Shown here piece after piece: positions 26,287 through 35,490 of a stretch of DNA of 64,000 nucleotides. The notes beneath the pieces were generated by a model. The model was not told where the DNA came from. It did no database searches and saw nothing but the letters and a program-made list of their open reading frames with translations. Positions within the stretch are counted from its first letter, which is position 1; each line of letters begins with the position of its first letter. The translations under genes were made by a program, and so were the position numbers. The DNA is from Pseudomonadales bacterium (lineage in GTDB: Bacteria; Pseudomonadota; Gammaproteobacteria; Pseudomonadales; Azotimanducaceae), in NCBI GenBank assembly GCA_041395945.1, contig JAWKZN010000003.1:310001-374000 (forward strand), given 5' to 3'.

Positions 26287-27606
26287 ATGCCCGAATCCAG
26301 CCGCGCCTCCGGCGCATCCCCGCCGCCCGATCTGCCCCGCTGGAGCAACCCGCCCATGGCGGCCCGGGTCCGGGGACTGATCATGTGCGACAGCCAGGGT
26401 GAAGTGCAGGTGGTCGCACCCGAAGTCGGGCTCATCGAACACGGCCGCCTCAACCAGACCCTGCAGCGGCAACTCCGGGCCCGCATGTACGATCTCGAAG
26501 AGTGCACGAGCGCGGTACCGGGTGACTATCGCCTGCCCGTGGTAGTCGATCAGTGCCTCATTCAGAAATCCGAGCTGGCCCTCGCGGGGGCGATCCCCGG
26601 GGAGTACTTCCGCATCCGGGGCGAGGCCCTGGCCCAGCAGTCATTTGAAACCCGCATATTTCCGTTTACTGCCCCGGTGCAGCTCGATCAGCCCAGCGGC
26701 AGCCGCGATGCGGACAGGATCCGCATCGATGCCGCGGTGAGCCGCTTTACCGAGCGCCGCATCCAGCAGCGGCTTGACCAGACCCTGCACATTCCACCTC
26801 TGCCCGAGGCCGCACGCCGCATCATCGCCCTGCAGGCGACGGACGATTATGACCTCAAGGATCTGGTGGCCATCATCGAGACCGACCCGAGCATCGCCGC
26901 CCGCATCATGGGCTGGGCCAACTCGGCCTTCTATCATGTGAATCCGCCCGCAAACTCCATAGATGACGCCGTCATGCGCGTGCTCGGTTTCGACACGGTG
27001 CTGAGTATGGCTCTGGGCATGTCGCTGGGTGCCTCACTGAGGCTGCCCGAGTCCCACGTGAACGGTCTGCCCTCCTACTGGCTGGACGCGGTATACACGG
27101 CGGCCACCATGGAAGCACTGGCGCGGCAGGTGCCTGCCGGTCAGCGTCCCGAGCGGGGTCTCTGCTATCTGGCCGGCCTGCTCGCCAATTTCGGGACTCT
27201 GGTGCTCGGCCATGTTTTCCCGCCCCAGTATCGGGAAATCTGTCTCCTGCAGGAGGTCAACCGCCATCTGCCTCACCTCCACGCAGACACCCACATCCTC
27301 GGTGTGGGTCGCGAGGTGCTGGCCAGCGCGCTGCTCGAACAGTGGGAACTGCCGGAGCCGATCTGTGATGCAATCCGCTTCCAGCACGCCGCCGACTATC
27401 GGGGCGCGAACGCAACCTATGTGAACCTGCTGCGCGTCGCACGCCAGGCACTGGGAAATCAGGGCATCACCGATCTGCCCCCGGCGGGGCTGCTGCCCGC
27501 GGTGGAAGACGCGCGTCTGGGAATCTCCGAGGTTCAACTCGACAGTGTGGTCACGCTGATCCGGGATTCACGGGATCAGCTGGATGGACTGGCAGCCGCG
27601 ATGTAG
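26287..27606 (+). CDS. HDOD-domain protein with N-terminal YbaK-like domain
   Basis: The 439-residue protein has two parts. Residues 28-155 resemble a YbaK/aminoacyl-tRNA deacylase-like fold (VVVDQCLIQKSELALAGAIP). Residues 165-430 are an HDOD domain, beginning LDQTLHIPPLPEAARRII and continuing with IETDPSIAARIMGWANSAFY and the conserved helix DDAVMRVLGFDTVL. HDOD proteins are usually non-catalytic signalling modules related to HD hydrolases. The combination occurs in Pseudomonas-like genomes. No GGDEF or EAL domain is present. Partners and signal are unknown. Confidence 0.85.
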   Translation: MPESSRASGASPPPDLPRWSNPPMAARVRGLIMCDSQGEVQVVAPEVGLIEHGRLNQTLQRQLRARMYDLEECTSAVPGDYRLPVVVDQCLIQKSELALAGAIPGEYFRIRGEALAQQSFETRIFPFTAPVQLDQPSGSRDADRIRIDAAVSRFTERRIQQRLDQTLHIPPLPEAARRIIALQATDDYDLKDLVAIIETDPSIAARIMGWANSAFYHVNPPANSIDDAVMRVLGFDTVLSMALGMSLGASLRLPESHVNGLPSYWLDAVYTAATMEALARQVPAGQRPERGLCYLAGLLANFGTLVLGHVFPPQYREICLLQEVNRHLPHLHADTHILGVGREVLASALLEQWELPEPICDAIRFQHAADYRGANATYVNLLRVARQALGNQGITDLPPAGLLPAVEDARLGISEVQLDSVVTLIRDSRDQLDGLAAAM

Positions 27607-27661
27607 CAGGGTCGATCCGAAAGAGCCGTTCAGCGCACCTATACCCCGAGCCGCCTCCGCG

Positions 27662-28948
27662 TCAGTCAGCGTGCGCCTTCTTCGGGATCACCCGACCTGC
27701 ATCCGGGTCTTCGAACACCGCCAGATCCAGATCGTTTTCGGACTTCGCCACGATGGTCGCCACCATGGCGTCGCCGGTGATGTTCACGGAAGTGCGCAGC
27801 ATGTCGAGAAGACGGTCCACACCGATGATCAGCACGATGCCTTCCACCGGCAGGCCGACCTGATTGAGCACCATGGCCAGCATGATGAGGCCGACGCCGG
27901 GTACGCCAGCCGTACCGATCGATGCCATGGTTGCTGTAAGGATCACCATCAGATAGTCGGCCAGCGTCAGGTCGATGGCATAGAACTGGGCGATGAAGAC
28001 CGTGGCCACACCCTGCATGATGGCGGTGCCGTCCATGTTGATGGTCGCACCTAAAGGTATGGCGAAGGCGGCGACTTCATTTTTCACTCCGAGCCGTTGC
28101 TCCACCGTGCGCAGGGTGACAGGCAGCGTGGCGCCGCTGGACGCCGTGGAAAAAGCCACCAGCATCGGCTCCCGCATCTTCACAAAGAATTTCACCGGAC
28201 TCACCCGGCCAAGCAGAGTCAGCAGGGTCGGGAAGACAATGCCGGCATGAACCAGCAGCGCCACAACCACGGTCAGAAAATAGGCGAGCAGTTTGTAGAT
28301 TTCCTGCCAGCCGACCGAGGCAAACAGCGTCGTCATCAGACAGAAGACGCCCAATGGTGCAAGCTCGATCAGCAGTGTGATGAGTTTCATCATCACGGTA
28401 TTGAGATCGTCGAAAAGCGCCAGCAGCCGGGTCCCTGCCGGACCGCTGCGACTCAGAGCAATGCCCAGCAGCAGCGCAAACAGAATGACCTGCAGCATGT
28501 TGCCTTCCGCCATGGCCGCAACCGGATTGGTGGGGAAGATGTTCACGAACGTGTCTTTGATCGGTGTCGGATCTTTCGCCACGAACTCGGTCAAGACCAC
28601 TTCCTTACCCCGCGCGCCTTCACCGGGTGCCACGATGGTGGCCAGCAGCAGTGCGACCGAGATCGCGATTGAGGTCGTCAGCAGATACAGGCCGATGGTT
28701 TTACCGCCGACCCGGCCCATGTTGCCATGACTGCCGAGGCTGGCCGCACCGCAGATCAGGGAAATGAAGACCAGGGGAACCACCATGAGCATCAGCGAGC
28801 GGATGAAGATGTCGCCACCGGCATCGACAAAGCCATCCACGACGACACTGCGCAACCAGTGCTCTGCCGGCAGACCGAGTGCCTGCACACCCAGCCCCAG
28901 CACGACGCCGGCAGCCATGCCGATGAGAATACGGACGGTCAGGTTCAT
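27662..28948 (-). CDS. Dicarboxylate/amino acid:cation symporter (DAACS family)
   Basis: The 428-residue membrane protein belongs to the glutamate/aspartate/C4-dicarboxylate symporter family (GltP, DctA, glutamate transporters). Marks are an SSGATLPVTL hairpin, the unwound helix motif INMDGTAIMQG and the second hairpin region GTAGVPGVGLIMLAMVL. About eight transmembrane segments and two re-entrant loops are expected, driven by Na+ or H+. The substrate cannot be set from sequence; the second hairpin and NMDGT motif fit acidic amino acids or dicarboxylates. It converges on the HDOD gene. Confidence 0.9.
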   Translation of the reverse strand: MNLTVRILIGMAAGVVLGLGVQALGLPAEHWLRSVVVDGFVDAGGDIFIRSLMLMVVPLVFISLICGAASLGSHGNMGRVGGKTIGLYLLTTSIAISVALLLATIVAPGEGARGKEVVLTEFVAKDPTPIKDTFVNIFPTNPVAAMAEGNMLQVILFALLLGIALSRSGPAGTRLLALFDDLNTVMMKLITLLIELAPLGVFCLMTTLFASVGWQEIYKLLAYFLTVVVALLVHAGIVFPTLLTLLGRVSPVKFFVKMREPMLVAFSTASSGATLPVTLRTVEQRLGVKNEVAAFAIPLGATINMDGTAIMQGVATVFIAQFYAIDLTLADYLMVILTATMASIGTAGVPGVGLIMLAMVLNQVGLPVEGIVLIIGVDRLLDMLRTSVNITGDAMVATIVAKSENDLDLAVFEDPDAGRVIPKKAHAD

Positions 28949-29019
28949 GTGCGCTCCTTAGGGACCGGATGCCGGCATCCGCCAGACCCGTTCGGTCGAA
29001 GTTCTCGCCGACCGGACGA

Positions 29020-29187
29020 TCAGCCGATCTCGATCATCTCGAAGTCTTCCTTGCTGACGCCACACTCGGGGCACACGAAATCCTCCGGGACATCTTCCCA
29101 GCGGGTGCCGGGGGCGATGTTTTCATCTTCGTAGCCTTCGGCCTCGTCGTAGATCCAGCCGCAGACGATGCACTGCCATTTACGCAT
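29020..29187 (-). CDS. Rubredoxin
   Basis: This 55-residue protein has the two iron-binding knuckles CIVCGWIYDE and CPECGVSK, spaced as in rubredoxins, and the aromatic core W-I-Y...W-E-D-V-P. A mononuclear Fe(Cys)4 electron carrier is expected in the cytoplasm. It lies divergently next to ubiA, as in Pseudomonas, where a rubredoxin gene adjoins the ubiquinone genes. The 169 bp to ubiA hold both promoters. The short length means it is easily missed. Confidence 0.95.
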   Translation of the reverse strand: MRKWQCIVCGWIYDEAEGYEDENIAPGTRWEDVPEDFVCPECGVSKEDFEMIEIG

Positions 29188-29356
29188 GGGTTTTTCCTTG
29201 TCGGCCGCTTACACGGCATGCGCTCCGCGACATCCTGAGATACCTGCGGCGCTTCTGAAGCAAGGCCGGTAAGCTACTGGTCCGATCCCTAAAAATCAAT
29301 GTACGCGAGCCGCCCGCCCAGCGTGAATCCGCTACACTGCCCGGCGCACGGTCATC

Positions 29357-30241
29357 ATGCTGCGACACAAAATCAACTACCGACCCTACCTTCAGCTGAT
29401 GCGGCTCGATAAGCCGGTGGGCACACTGCTGCTGCTCTGGCCTACTCTCGCCGCCCTGTTTCTGGCAGCCGGAAACTGGCCGCCCCTGCACCTAGTTCTG
29501 GTGTTTGCCGCCGGCACATTGCTGATGCGTACCGCAGGCTGCGTGATCAACGACCTCGCGGACCGCGACTTCGACGGCGCCGTCGCACGCACCGCGAATC
29601 GACCCCTGGCAACCCGGCGCATTCCCATCGCTCACGCCTTCGGCATTCTCGTCCTCCTGCTGCTGGCCAGTGCTGCACTGCTGCTTGCGCTCAATCCGAT
29701 TACGCGCTGGCTGGCCCTCGCCGGTGTCGCCATCGCCGCCCTCTATCCCTTTCTGAAACGCTGGACCTATCTGCCTCAGGTCGGCCTGGGCGCTGCATTC
29801 AGCTGGGGACTGCCTATGGCCTACGCTGCCGTGCAGGGCGAAGTGCCCCCCGTGGCCTGGCTGCTGTTCATCGCGAGCCTGCTGTGGATCGTGGCCTATG
29901 ACACCCTCTATGCAATGGTCGACCGGGACGATGATCTCAAGGTCGGTATCCGTTCCACCGCCATCCTGTTCGGGTCGGCGGACCGCCTGATGGTCGGTCT
30001 GCTGCAGACGGCCACGCTGACCACACTGCTGATGCTGGCTTCTCAGCAGGACTATGCAGGATTCTTTCAGGCAGGCGTTGTCGCCGCCGGAGGCTTCTTC
30101 GTCTACCAGCAGTATCTGATCCGCGATCGCACCAAAGCCGGATGCTTCGCAGCCTTTCTCAACAATGTCTGGGTCGGGTTTGCGCTGTTCCTCGGCAGTG
30201 TGGCTGAGGTTGTGCTGGCCAGCGGGACGGCACCGGTCTGA
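29357..30241 (+). CDS. ubiA: 4-hydroxybenzoate polyprenyltransferase
   Basis: UbiA attaches the polyprenyl tail to 4-hydroxybenzoate in ubiquinone synthesis at the inner membrane. The two Asp-rich motifs are NDLADRDFDGAV and YAMVDRDDDLKVGIRS. The 294-residue length and about eight hydrophobic helices are normal. No ubiC is seen upstream. The TRAP small subunit starts five bases downstream on the same strand, which is an unusual neighbour. Confidence 0.96.
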   Translation: MLRHKINYRPYLQLMRLDKPVGTLLLLWPTLAALFLAAGNWPPLHLVLVFAAGTLLMRTAGCVINDLADRDFDGAVARTANRPLATRRIPIAHAFGILVLLLLASAALLLALNPITRWLALAGVAIAALYPFLKRWTYLPQVGLGAAFSWGLPMAYAAVQGEVPPVAWLLFIASLLWIVAYDTLYAMVDRDDDLKVGIRSTAILFGSADRLMVGLLQTATLTTLLMLASQQDYAGFFQAGVVAAGGFFVYQQYLIRDRTKAGCFAAFLNNVWVGFALFLGSVAEVVLASGTAPV

Positions 30242-30246
30242 ACACA

Positions 30247-30759
30247 ATGCGCACCACCCATTTCATCGATCGGATCACCCGCAGCATCGGACATACCGTG
30301 TCCTGGTGCATGGCCATCATGGTGGCATCTACTCTGCTGGTGGTGCTGCTCCGCTATCTGGCGGGCGACGGTTCCATTGTTCTGCAGGAAGCCGTGCTCT
30401 ACCTGCACGCCACCAGCTTCATGCTCGGCATCGGCTACGCGCTGCAGCAGGACGCCCATGTGCGTGTCGACGTTTTCTACACCCGCCGCAGTCCGGCAGG
30501 CAAAGCCTGGGTGAATCTGTCTGGTCACCTGTTTCTACTGGTACCGGTGGCAGTCACCATACTCTGGACCAGCCTGCCCTATGTGGCGGCATCCTGGCGG
30601 GTGCTGGAAGGTTCGCCGGAAGTCGGCGGCATTCCGGGGATTTTTCTGCTGAAGAGCCTGCTGCCTCTGACCGCCGGTCTGCTGCTGTTACAGGGCGTGG
30701 CAGAAAGCGTTCGCTCGATCAGCCTGCTTCGCCGCGGTGTCCCGGTCGATGGACGCTGA
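30247..30759 (+). CDS. TRAP transporter small permease (DctQ-like)
   Basis: This 170-residue protein has four transmembrane helices and the DctQ motif QDAHVRVDVFYTRRS. DctQ forms the membrane complex of a tripartite ATP-independent periplasmic transporter together with DctM. The DctQ motif and the DctM-type neighbour support the call. It begins five bases after ubiA and overlaps the dctM start by 11 bases. Substrate is inferred only from the binding protein at 34.3-35.5 kb. Confidence 0.92.
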   Translation: MRTTHFIDRITRSIGHTVSWCMAIMVASTLLVVLLRYLAGDGSIVLQEAVLYLHATSFMLGIGYALQQDAHVRVDVFYTRRSPAGKAWVNLSGHLFLLVPVAVTILWTSLPYVAASWRVLEGSPEVGGIPGIFLLKSLLPLTAGLLLLQGVAESVRSISLLRRGVPVDGR

Positions 30760-32200
30760 GCTGATTCCCCTGCTGCTGTTCGCTGCGGTGTTTGCCGTGT
30801 TGTTACTCGGTTACAACGTTGCGCTCACTCTGGCAGGTGTGTCGCTGCTGTTTGCCTTCGCCGGAGTTGCGCTGGGCAGTTTCAATCCTACCGACTTCGG
30901 TTTCATTCCCAATCGCCTGTTCGGGGTGATGACCAACCCAACCATGATCGCGGTACCCCTGTTTGTATTCATGGGCGTGATGCTTGAAAAAACGCGTATC
31001 GCCGAGCGCCTTCTCACCCAGCTGACCACGGCAATGATGGGCCTGCGTGGCGGTCTCGGACTTGCGGTAGTGATCGTCGGCATGCTCCTCGCGGCGAGCA
31101 CGGGCATCGTCGGCGCTACTGTGGTGACCATGGGTCTGATGGCGTTGCCGACCATGTTACGCGCCGGATACGACCCCCGGCTTGCCACCGGGGTGATCAC
31201 GGCCACCGGGACGCTCGGCCAGATCATTCCGCCTTCCATCGCACTGGTCCTGCTCGGTGACGTGTTATCCAACGCCTATCAGCAGGCGCAGCTTAGCCAG
31301 GGTGTCTTCGCGCCGAAGACGGTGTCCGTCGGCGATCTGTTTGCCGGCGCGCTGCTGCCCGGACTGCTGCTGGTGTTCTTCTACCTTGCCTACGTGCTTG
31401 CCGTCGCCTTTCTCAGACCCGCACAAGCACCAGCGGCGGCGGTTGCCGCGGTGCCTGGCGTTGCCGCACCTGAATCAGCACCGGAGCTCACGGGAGGCGC
31501 AACCCTCCACGGCACAGATCCGTCTGTCAGGCGCAACCACTACTGGCTGCTGCTGCGCGACCTGCTTGCACCGCTGGGACTGATCGTGCTGGTACTCGGT
31601 TCCATACTCGGCGGCTTCGCAACGCCAACCGAGGCCGCAGGTGTTGGCGCTGCCGGCGCAAGTGCACTCGCACTGTTCGGCTCCGGTCTGGACCTCACCA
31701 CCCTGAGGGACGTCTGCCGCTCCACGCTCACCACCACAGCCATGGTGTTCTTCATCCTGATCGGCGCATCGATTTTCACCCTGGTGTTCCGCGGCTTCGG
31801 CGGCGATGTGCTCGTGCACGGCTGGCTGGTGGATCTGCCCGGCGGCATGTGGGGCGCGCTGGGAATCGTCATGCTGGTCATCTTTCTGCTGGGCTTCATG
31901 CTCGACTTCATTGAGATCACCTATGTGGTGGTGCCCATCGTCGGGCCCGCGCTGCTCGCCATGGGTATGGATCCGGTCTGGCTCGGCGTGCTCATTGCCG
32001 TGAATCTGCAGACCTCCTTCCTCACTCCACCCTTCGGTTTTGCGCTCTTCTATCTTCGCGGGGCGGCCCCGGACTCGGTCAGAACTCTGGACATCTATCG
32101 CGGCGCTGTCCCCTTCATAGGCCTGCAGCTGTTACTGCTGGCGCTCCTGTTCACCTGGCCGAGTCTGGCTACCTGGCTGCCGGGAGCCCTCTATCACTGA
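30749..32200 (+). CDS. TRAP transporter large permease (DctM-like)
   Basis: The 483-residue DctM subunit has about 12 hydrophobic helices and family motifs GVMLEKTRIAERLL, GATVVTMGLMALPTML and ATGTLGQIIPPSIALVLLG, the last being the core transport motif. An Ala/Pro-rich hydrophilic insert around residues 225-275 separates the two halves, as in the larger DctM proteins that transport keto acids or aromatic compounds. Start ATG 30749 lies inside the end of dctQ. It is followed after 16 bases by an amidohydrolase gene. Confidence 0.92.
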   Translation: MDAELIPLLLFAAVFAVLLLGYNVALTLAGVSLLFAFAGVALGSFNPTDFGFIPNRLFGVMTNPTMIAVPLFVFMGVMLEKTRIAERLLTQLTTAMMGLRGGLGLAVVIVGMLLAASTGIVGATVVTMGLMALPTMLRAGYDPRLATGVITATGTLGQIIPPSIALVLLGDVLSNAYQQAQLSQGVFAPKTVSVGDLFAGALLPGLLLVFFYLAYVLAVAFLRPAQAPAAAVAAVPGVAAPESAPELTGGATLHGTDPSVRRNHYWLLLRDLLAPLGLIVLVLGSILGGFATPTEAAGVGAAGASALALFGSGLDLTTLRDVCRSTLTTTAMVFFILIGASIFTLVFRGFGGDVLVHGWLVDLPGGMWGALGIVMLVIFLLGFMLDFIEITYVVVPIVGPALLAMGMDPVWLGVLIAVNLQTSFLTPPFGFALFYLRGAAPDSVRTLDIYRGAVPFIGLQLLLLALLFTWPSLATWLPGALYH

Positions 32201-32216
32201 CGATCACACACCGACT

Positions 32217-33386
32217 GTGCTCACCGATCTGCGGATCTGGGATGGCGAGCGCCTGCTGGCCGCAGACACCCTGATCATCACCGGCAGCCGGATCAGGGCG
32301 GTGTGCGCCAAAGCGGACCTGGCCGGCATGCCGGAGGTCTGTGCCGCAGCGGTCATCGCCCTGCCGGGGTGCACGGCGCTGCCGGGCCTGATCGACGCCC
32401 ACGTGCACATGGTGCTCGACCCGGATGACAGTTCACCCCCCGCTGCCGACTTCCTGCCGGACCTTGCGGCGATGCGCACCAGAGCGGCGGCGATGGTGCG
32501 GGCGGGTATTACCACTGCCCGGGATCTGGGCGGGGGCGCCTGGCGGGAGCTGATCCTGCGGGATGCCATCGGTCGGGGTGAGGTCCCGGGACCCCGGCTG
32601 TTGTGCGCCGGCCAGCCGGTGACCTGTCCCGGGGGGCATTGTCACTTCTGGGGCGGAGCAGCGGCGAACATCGCCGAGGCGCGCAGGGTCATCGATCGTC
32701 AGGTCCAGCATGGGGTCGATCTGATCAAGGTCATGGCCACGGGCGGCAGATTCACCCGGGGTTCGAAACCTCTGGACCCCCAGTTCGATCAGCAGACCCT
32801 CGAAGCCATCGTGAGTGCGGCCAGGGACCAGGGTCTGCCCGTGGCCGCCCACTGCCACGGCACACCCGGCATCGATGCCGCCGCCCGGGCCGGCGTACAC
32901 AGCATCGAACACTGCTCCTGGGTGGGCGAAGGCGGCTGGGCGGCCGACTACCAGGAAGCCGTGGCCCGGCGCATGCTGGAGCGGGGAGTGTGGGTGTCAC
33001 CGACCATCAACCGGGGCTGGCAGCGGATGCTGCAAGGCAGTCCGACGCTGCCGCGCATGCGGCACGCCCTGCAGCATATGCGCGAAATGGGTATCCAGAT
33101 CATGGCGTCCACGGACGCCGGCATACCCGGTGTCTATCATCATGAACTGCCCGAGGCTCTGGCCGTGCTCTCAGCAGTTGCCGAGCTGAGCCCGGAACTG
33201 ACCCTGCGCAGCGCGACCGCAGATGCCGCACAGGGTCTCGGACTGGGTGCGCTGACCGGCCGACTTGCCCCCGGTCGGGCGGCGGACGTGCTGGTGGTGG
33301 ACGGTGATCCCCTGCTCGATCTGGCCGCCCTCACCCGCCCGGTCGCCGTCTGGGCCGCCGGGCGTGTTGCGCGGGCGCCCGCCTAG
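32217..33386 (+). CDS. Metal-dependent amidohydrolase
   Basis: The 389-residue protein is an amidohydrolase-superfamily enzyme of the imidazolonepropionase/prolidase-like group. It has the HxH metal motif in GLIDAHVHM, a probable bridging Lys in DLIKVMATGG, metal-binding His in AAHCHGTPG and HSIEHC, and the catalytic Asp in STDAGIPG. The C-terminal strand includes GRLAPGRAADVLVVDGDPL. Several such enzymes cleave dipeptides or lactams; the substrate here cannot be told from sequence. The GTG start follows dctM by 16 bases, so cotranscription with the transporter is likely. Confidence 0.85.
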   Translation: MLTDLRIWDGERLLAADTLIITGSRIRAVCAKADLAGMPEVCAAAVIALPGCTALPGLIDAHVHMVLDPDDSSPPAADFLPDLAAMRTRAAAMVRAGITTARDLGGGAWRELILRDAIGRGEVPGPRLLCAGQPVTCPGGHCHFWGGAAANIAEARRVIDRQVQHGVDLIKVMATGGRFTRGSKPLDPQFDQQTLEAIVSAARDQGLPVAAHCHGTPGIDAAARAGVHSIEHCSWVGEGGWAADYQEAVARRMLERGVWVSPTINRGWQRMLQGSPTLPRMRHALQHMREMGIQIMASTDAGIPGVYHHELPEALAVLSAVAELSPELTLRSATADAAQGLGLGALTGRLAPGRAADVLVVDGDPLLDLAALTRPVAVWAAGRVARAPA

Positions 33387-33407
33387 CAGCGGTCCAGAAA
33401 ACGCCTG

Positions 33408-34268
33408 CTACAGGCCACTATTTTCAGGGGCGTCCGATCCGCCATCGTCCATGCCGCGCCAGCGCGGCGGGCGCTTCTCCAGGAACGCACTCACACCTTC
33501 GGCATAGTCGGGCTCGCGCATCATGGCATTGAGCAGCGCTTCCGAATCGACAACGGCGGATGCCACATCCCGGTGCAGGTCCCGGTAGACCTGCCAGCGC
33601 GTCTGCCGCAGCGAGCCGGGGGATACGCTGTGCATCAGTCGACGCGCGTAATCGAGGGTGGCTCCAAGTACTGCCTCCGGAGCATGGACTTCATTCACCA
33701 GACCCAGGGAGAGAGCCTCTTCCGCAGTGAAGACACGGCTCGACAGCAGCAGTTCGTTGGCCCGGGTCAGACCGATCATGCGCGGCAGCAGCCAGGACAG
33801 CCCGTACTCGGCAGGCAGATTCAGCTTGCCGTGGGCGGTGGTGAAGCGCGCGCCCGCAGCAGCGAAGCGCAGGTCGGCGAAACAGGCCAGTGCCAGTCCG
33901 ACCCCGGCCGCCGGGCCATTCAGCGCTGCCAGCACCGGTTTCCGCAGTCCGAAATGGTAGGCGAAACTCGCATCGAAACTGCTGTCTGTGCCGTAGCCGG
34001 GTCGCGCCAGGGTCTCCGGAGTACCGGGATCGTAGCCGCCCTTCTTTGCATGACCGGCCAGCGCTTCGGCATCGCCGCCCACACAGAATCCCCGTCCTTT
34101 GCCGGTCACGACGATGACGCGCACGGCCGGATCAGAGTCCAGTTCGGCCAGACAGTGGCGGTATTCGGTGTGCATCCTGCCGGTCCAGGCATTGAGCCTG
34201 TCGGGGCGCGCCAGGGTGATCACCCCGATACCGTCTTCGATAGCCAGCTCCGTTGCTTTGAGCTCCAT
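33408..34268 (-). CDS. Enoyl-CoA hydratase/isomerase family protein
   Basis: The 286-residue protein is a crotonase-fold enzyme: LARPDRLNAWTGRM at the N-terminus, the oxyanion-hole motif GFCVGGDAEAL and a second glycine-rich stretch NGPAAGVGLALACFADLRF. The first catalytic Glu of classical hydratases appears to be Ala here, while a Glu is kept in LPAEYGLSWLLPR, which suggests an isomerase-like or other crotonase reaction and not textbook hydration. It lies one base after dctP on the same strand. Substrate unknown. Confidence 0.85.
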   Translation of the reverse strand: MELKATELAIEDGIGVITLARPDRLNAWTGRMHTEYRHCLAELDSDPAVRVIVVTGKGRGFCVGGDAEALAGHAKKGGYDPGTPETLARPGYGTDSSFDASFAYHFGLRKPVLAALNGPAAGVGLALACFADLRFAAAGARFTTAHGKLNLPAEYGLSWLLPRMIGLTRANELLLSSRVFTAEEALSLGLVNEVHAPEAVLGATLDYARRLMHSVSPGSLRQTRWQVYRDLHRDVASAVVDSEALLNAMMREPDYAEGVSAFLEKRPPRWRGMDDGGSDAPENSGL

Positions 34269-34269
34269 G

Positions 34270-35484
34270 TCAGCGGGGGGTCGATCCGGCAGCCGTGCCC
34301 GCAGCGGCCGAGCTCGACGAACCCGCGTCCGCAGAGCGCGCGTTCATATAAGCGCGTTCGGTGATGTCCTGGTATGCCTCGAGCACTTTCTGATGTTCCC
34401 GCTGGGATTCCAGTATCCGCTCCGACAGAGGATCGCCCGCGGCGGACTCCCGAACCACGGCAGCCGAGGCTACTTTCAGAGCGGCCAGCACATCCGCCGG
34501 GAACGCCCGCAGCTGCACCCCGTGTTCCTCCACCAGGGTCTGCAGGGCCTGGGCATTGCGCATGGTGAATTCGCTGAGCATGTCGTCGCTGCTCGCCTGG
34601 GCGGCAGTTTCCACCATCACCTGCAGGTCCTCCGGCAGGGTGGCCCAGGCCTTCGCATTGACCAGTGTTTCGATGGCGGCACCCGGTTCATGCCAGCCCG
34701 GGTAATAGTAGTAGCGCGCGGCGGTGTGCAGGCCCAGGGTCAGATCGTTGTAAGGGCCCACCCATTCGGTCGCATCTATCACTCCGGTCTGCAGCGCGGT
34801 GAAGACTTCGCTGCCGGGCAGCACAACCGGGACACCGCCCACCCGCGCCAGCACCTCACCACCGAGCCCGGGAATGCGCATCTGCAATCCTTTCAGGTCC
34901 GCGACCGATTGGATCTCCTTGTTGAACCAGCCCCCCATCTGTGGACCGGAGCTCCCTGCCAGGAAGGGAATCAGTCCGAAAGGCGCGTACAGTTCCCGCC
35001 ACAGCTCCATTCCGCCACCGTAGCGCATCCAGCCATTCATCTCCTGGGCCGTCATGCCGAAGGGAATGGTGGAGAACACTGCGGCGACCGGCAGCTTGCC
35101 GCGCCAGTAATAGGAAGCACCATTGCCCATCTCGGCGGTGCCTTGAGACACCGCATCGAAGACTTCGAAGGCGCCCACGAGTTCACCGGCGCCGTAGACG
35201 GTGATATCGAGCCGGCCATTGCTCATGACCCGAACATTCCGGGCGAAACGTTCGACCGCAGTGCCAAGCGCGGGCAGATTCTTCGGCCAGGTGGTAATGA
35301 GTTTCCAGCGGAAGCGCTGGGCCGTCTCAGGAGCCCCGGAAGCTGCCGCGCCTGCCGCGTTGGGGCTCGAATCTGTCTGCCCGCAGCCGCCGCTGGTGAG
35401 CAGCAGTGCGATCGCCAGACCAAAAGCCCGGCTGCATCGTCTGACCCCGCCAGCCACCCCTGCCGATCCGAAATGCATTGCCAT
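34270..35484 (-). CDS. TRAP transporter substrate-binding protein (DctP/TakP-like)
   Basis: The 404-residue protein has a signal peptide ending in LLLTSGGC that may be a lipoprotein signal, a low-complexity Ala/Ser linker, and a DctP domain: WKLITTWPKNLPALGTAVERF, YYWRGKLPVAAVFSTIPFGM and QMRIPGLGGEVLARVGGVPV. The segments WPK, NGASYYW and ATEWVGPYNDL fit the TakP group that binds 2-oxo acids or related carboxylates. It lies six bases after uvrD and one base before the enoyl-CoA hydratase gene. Its permease genes are on the opposite strand 3.5 kb away. Confidence 0.88.
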   Translation of the reverse strand: MAMHFGSAGVAGGVRRCSRAFGLAIALLLTSGGCGQTDSSPNAAGAAASGAPETAQRFRWKLITTWPKNLPALGTAVERFARNVRVMSNGRLDITVYGAGELVGAFEVFDAVSQGTAEMGNGASYYWRGKLPVAAVFSTIPFGMTAQEMNGWMRYGGGMELWRELYAPFGLIPFLAGSSGPQMGGWFNKEIQSVADLKGLQMRIPGLGGEVLARVGGVPVVLPGSEVFTALQTGVIDATEWVGPYNDLTLGLHTAARYYYYPGWHEPGAAIETLVNAKAWATLPEDLQVMVETAAQASSDDMLSEFTMRNAQALQTLVEEHGVQLRAFPADVLAALKVASAAVVRESAAGDPLSERILESQREHQKVLEAYQDITERAYMNARSADAGSSSSAAAGTAAGSTPR

Positions 35485-35490
35485 CTGTGT

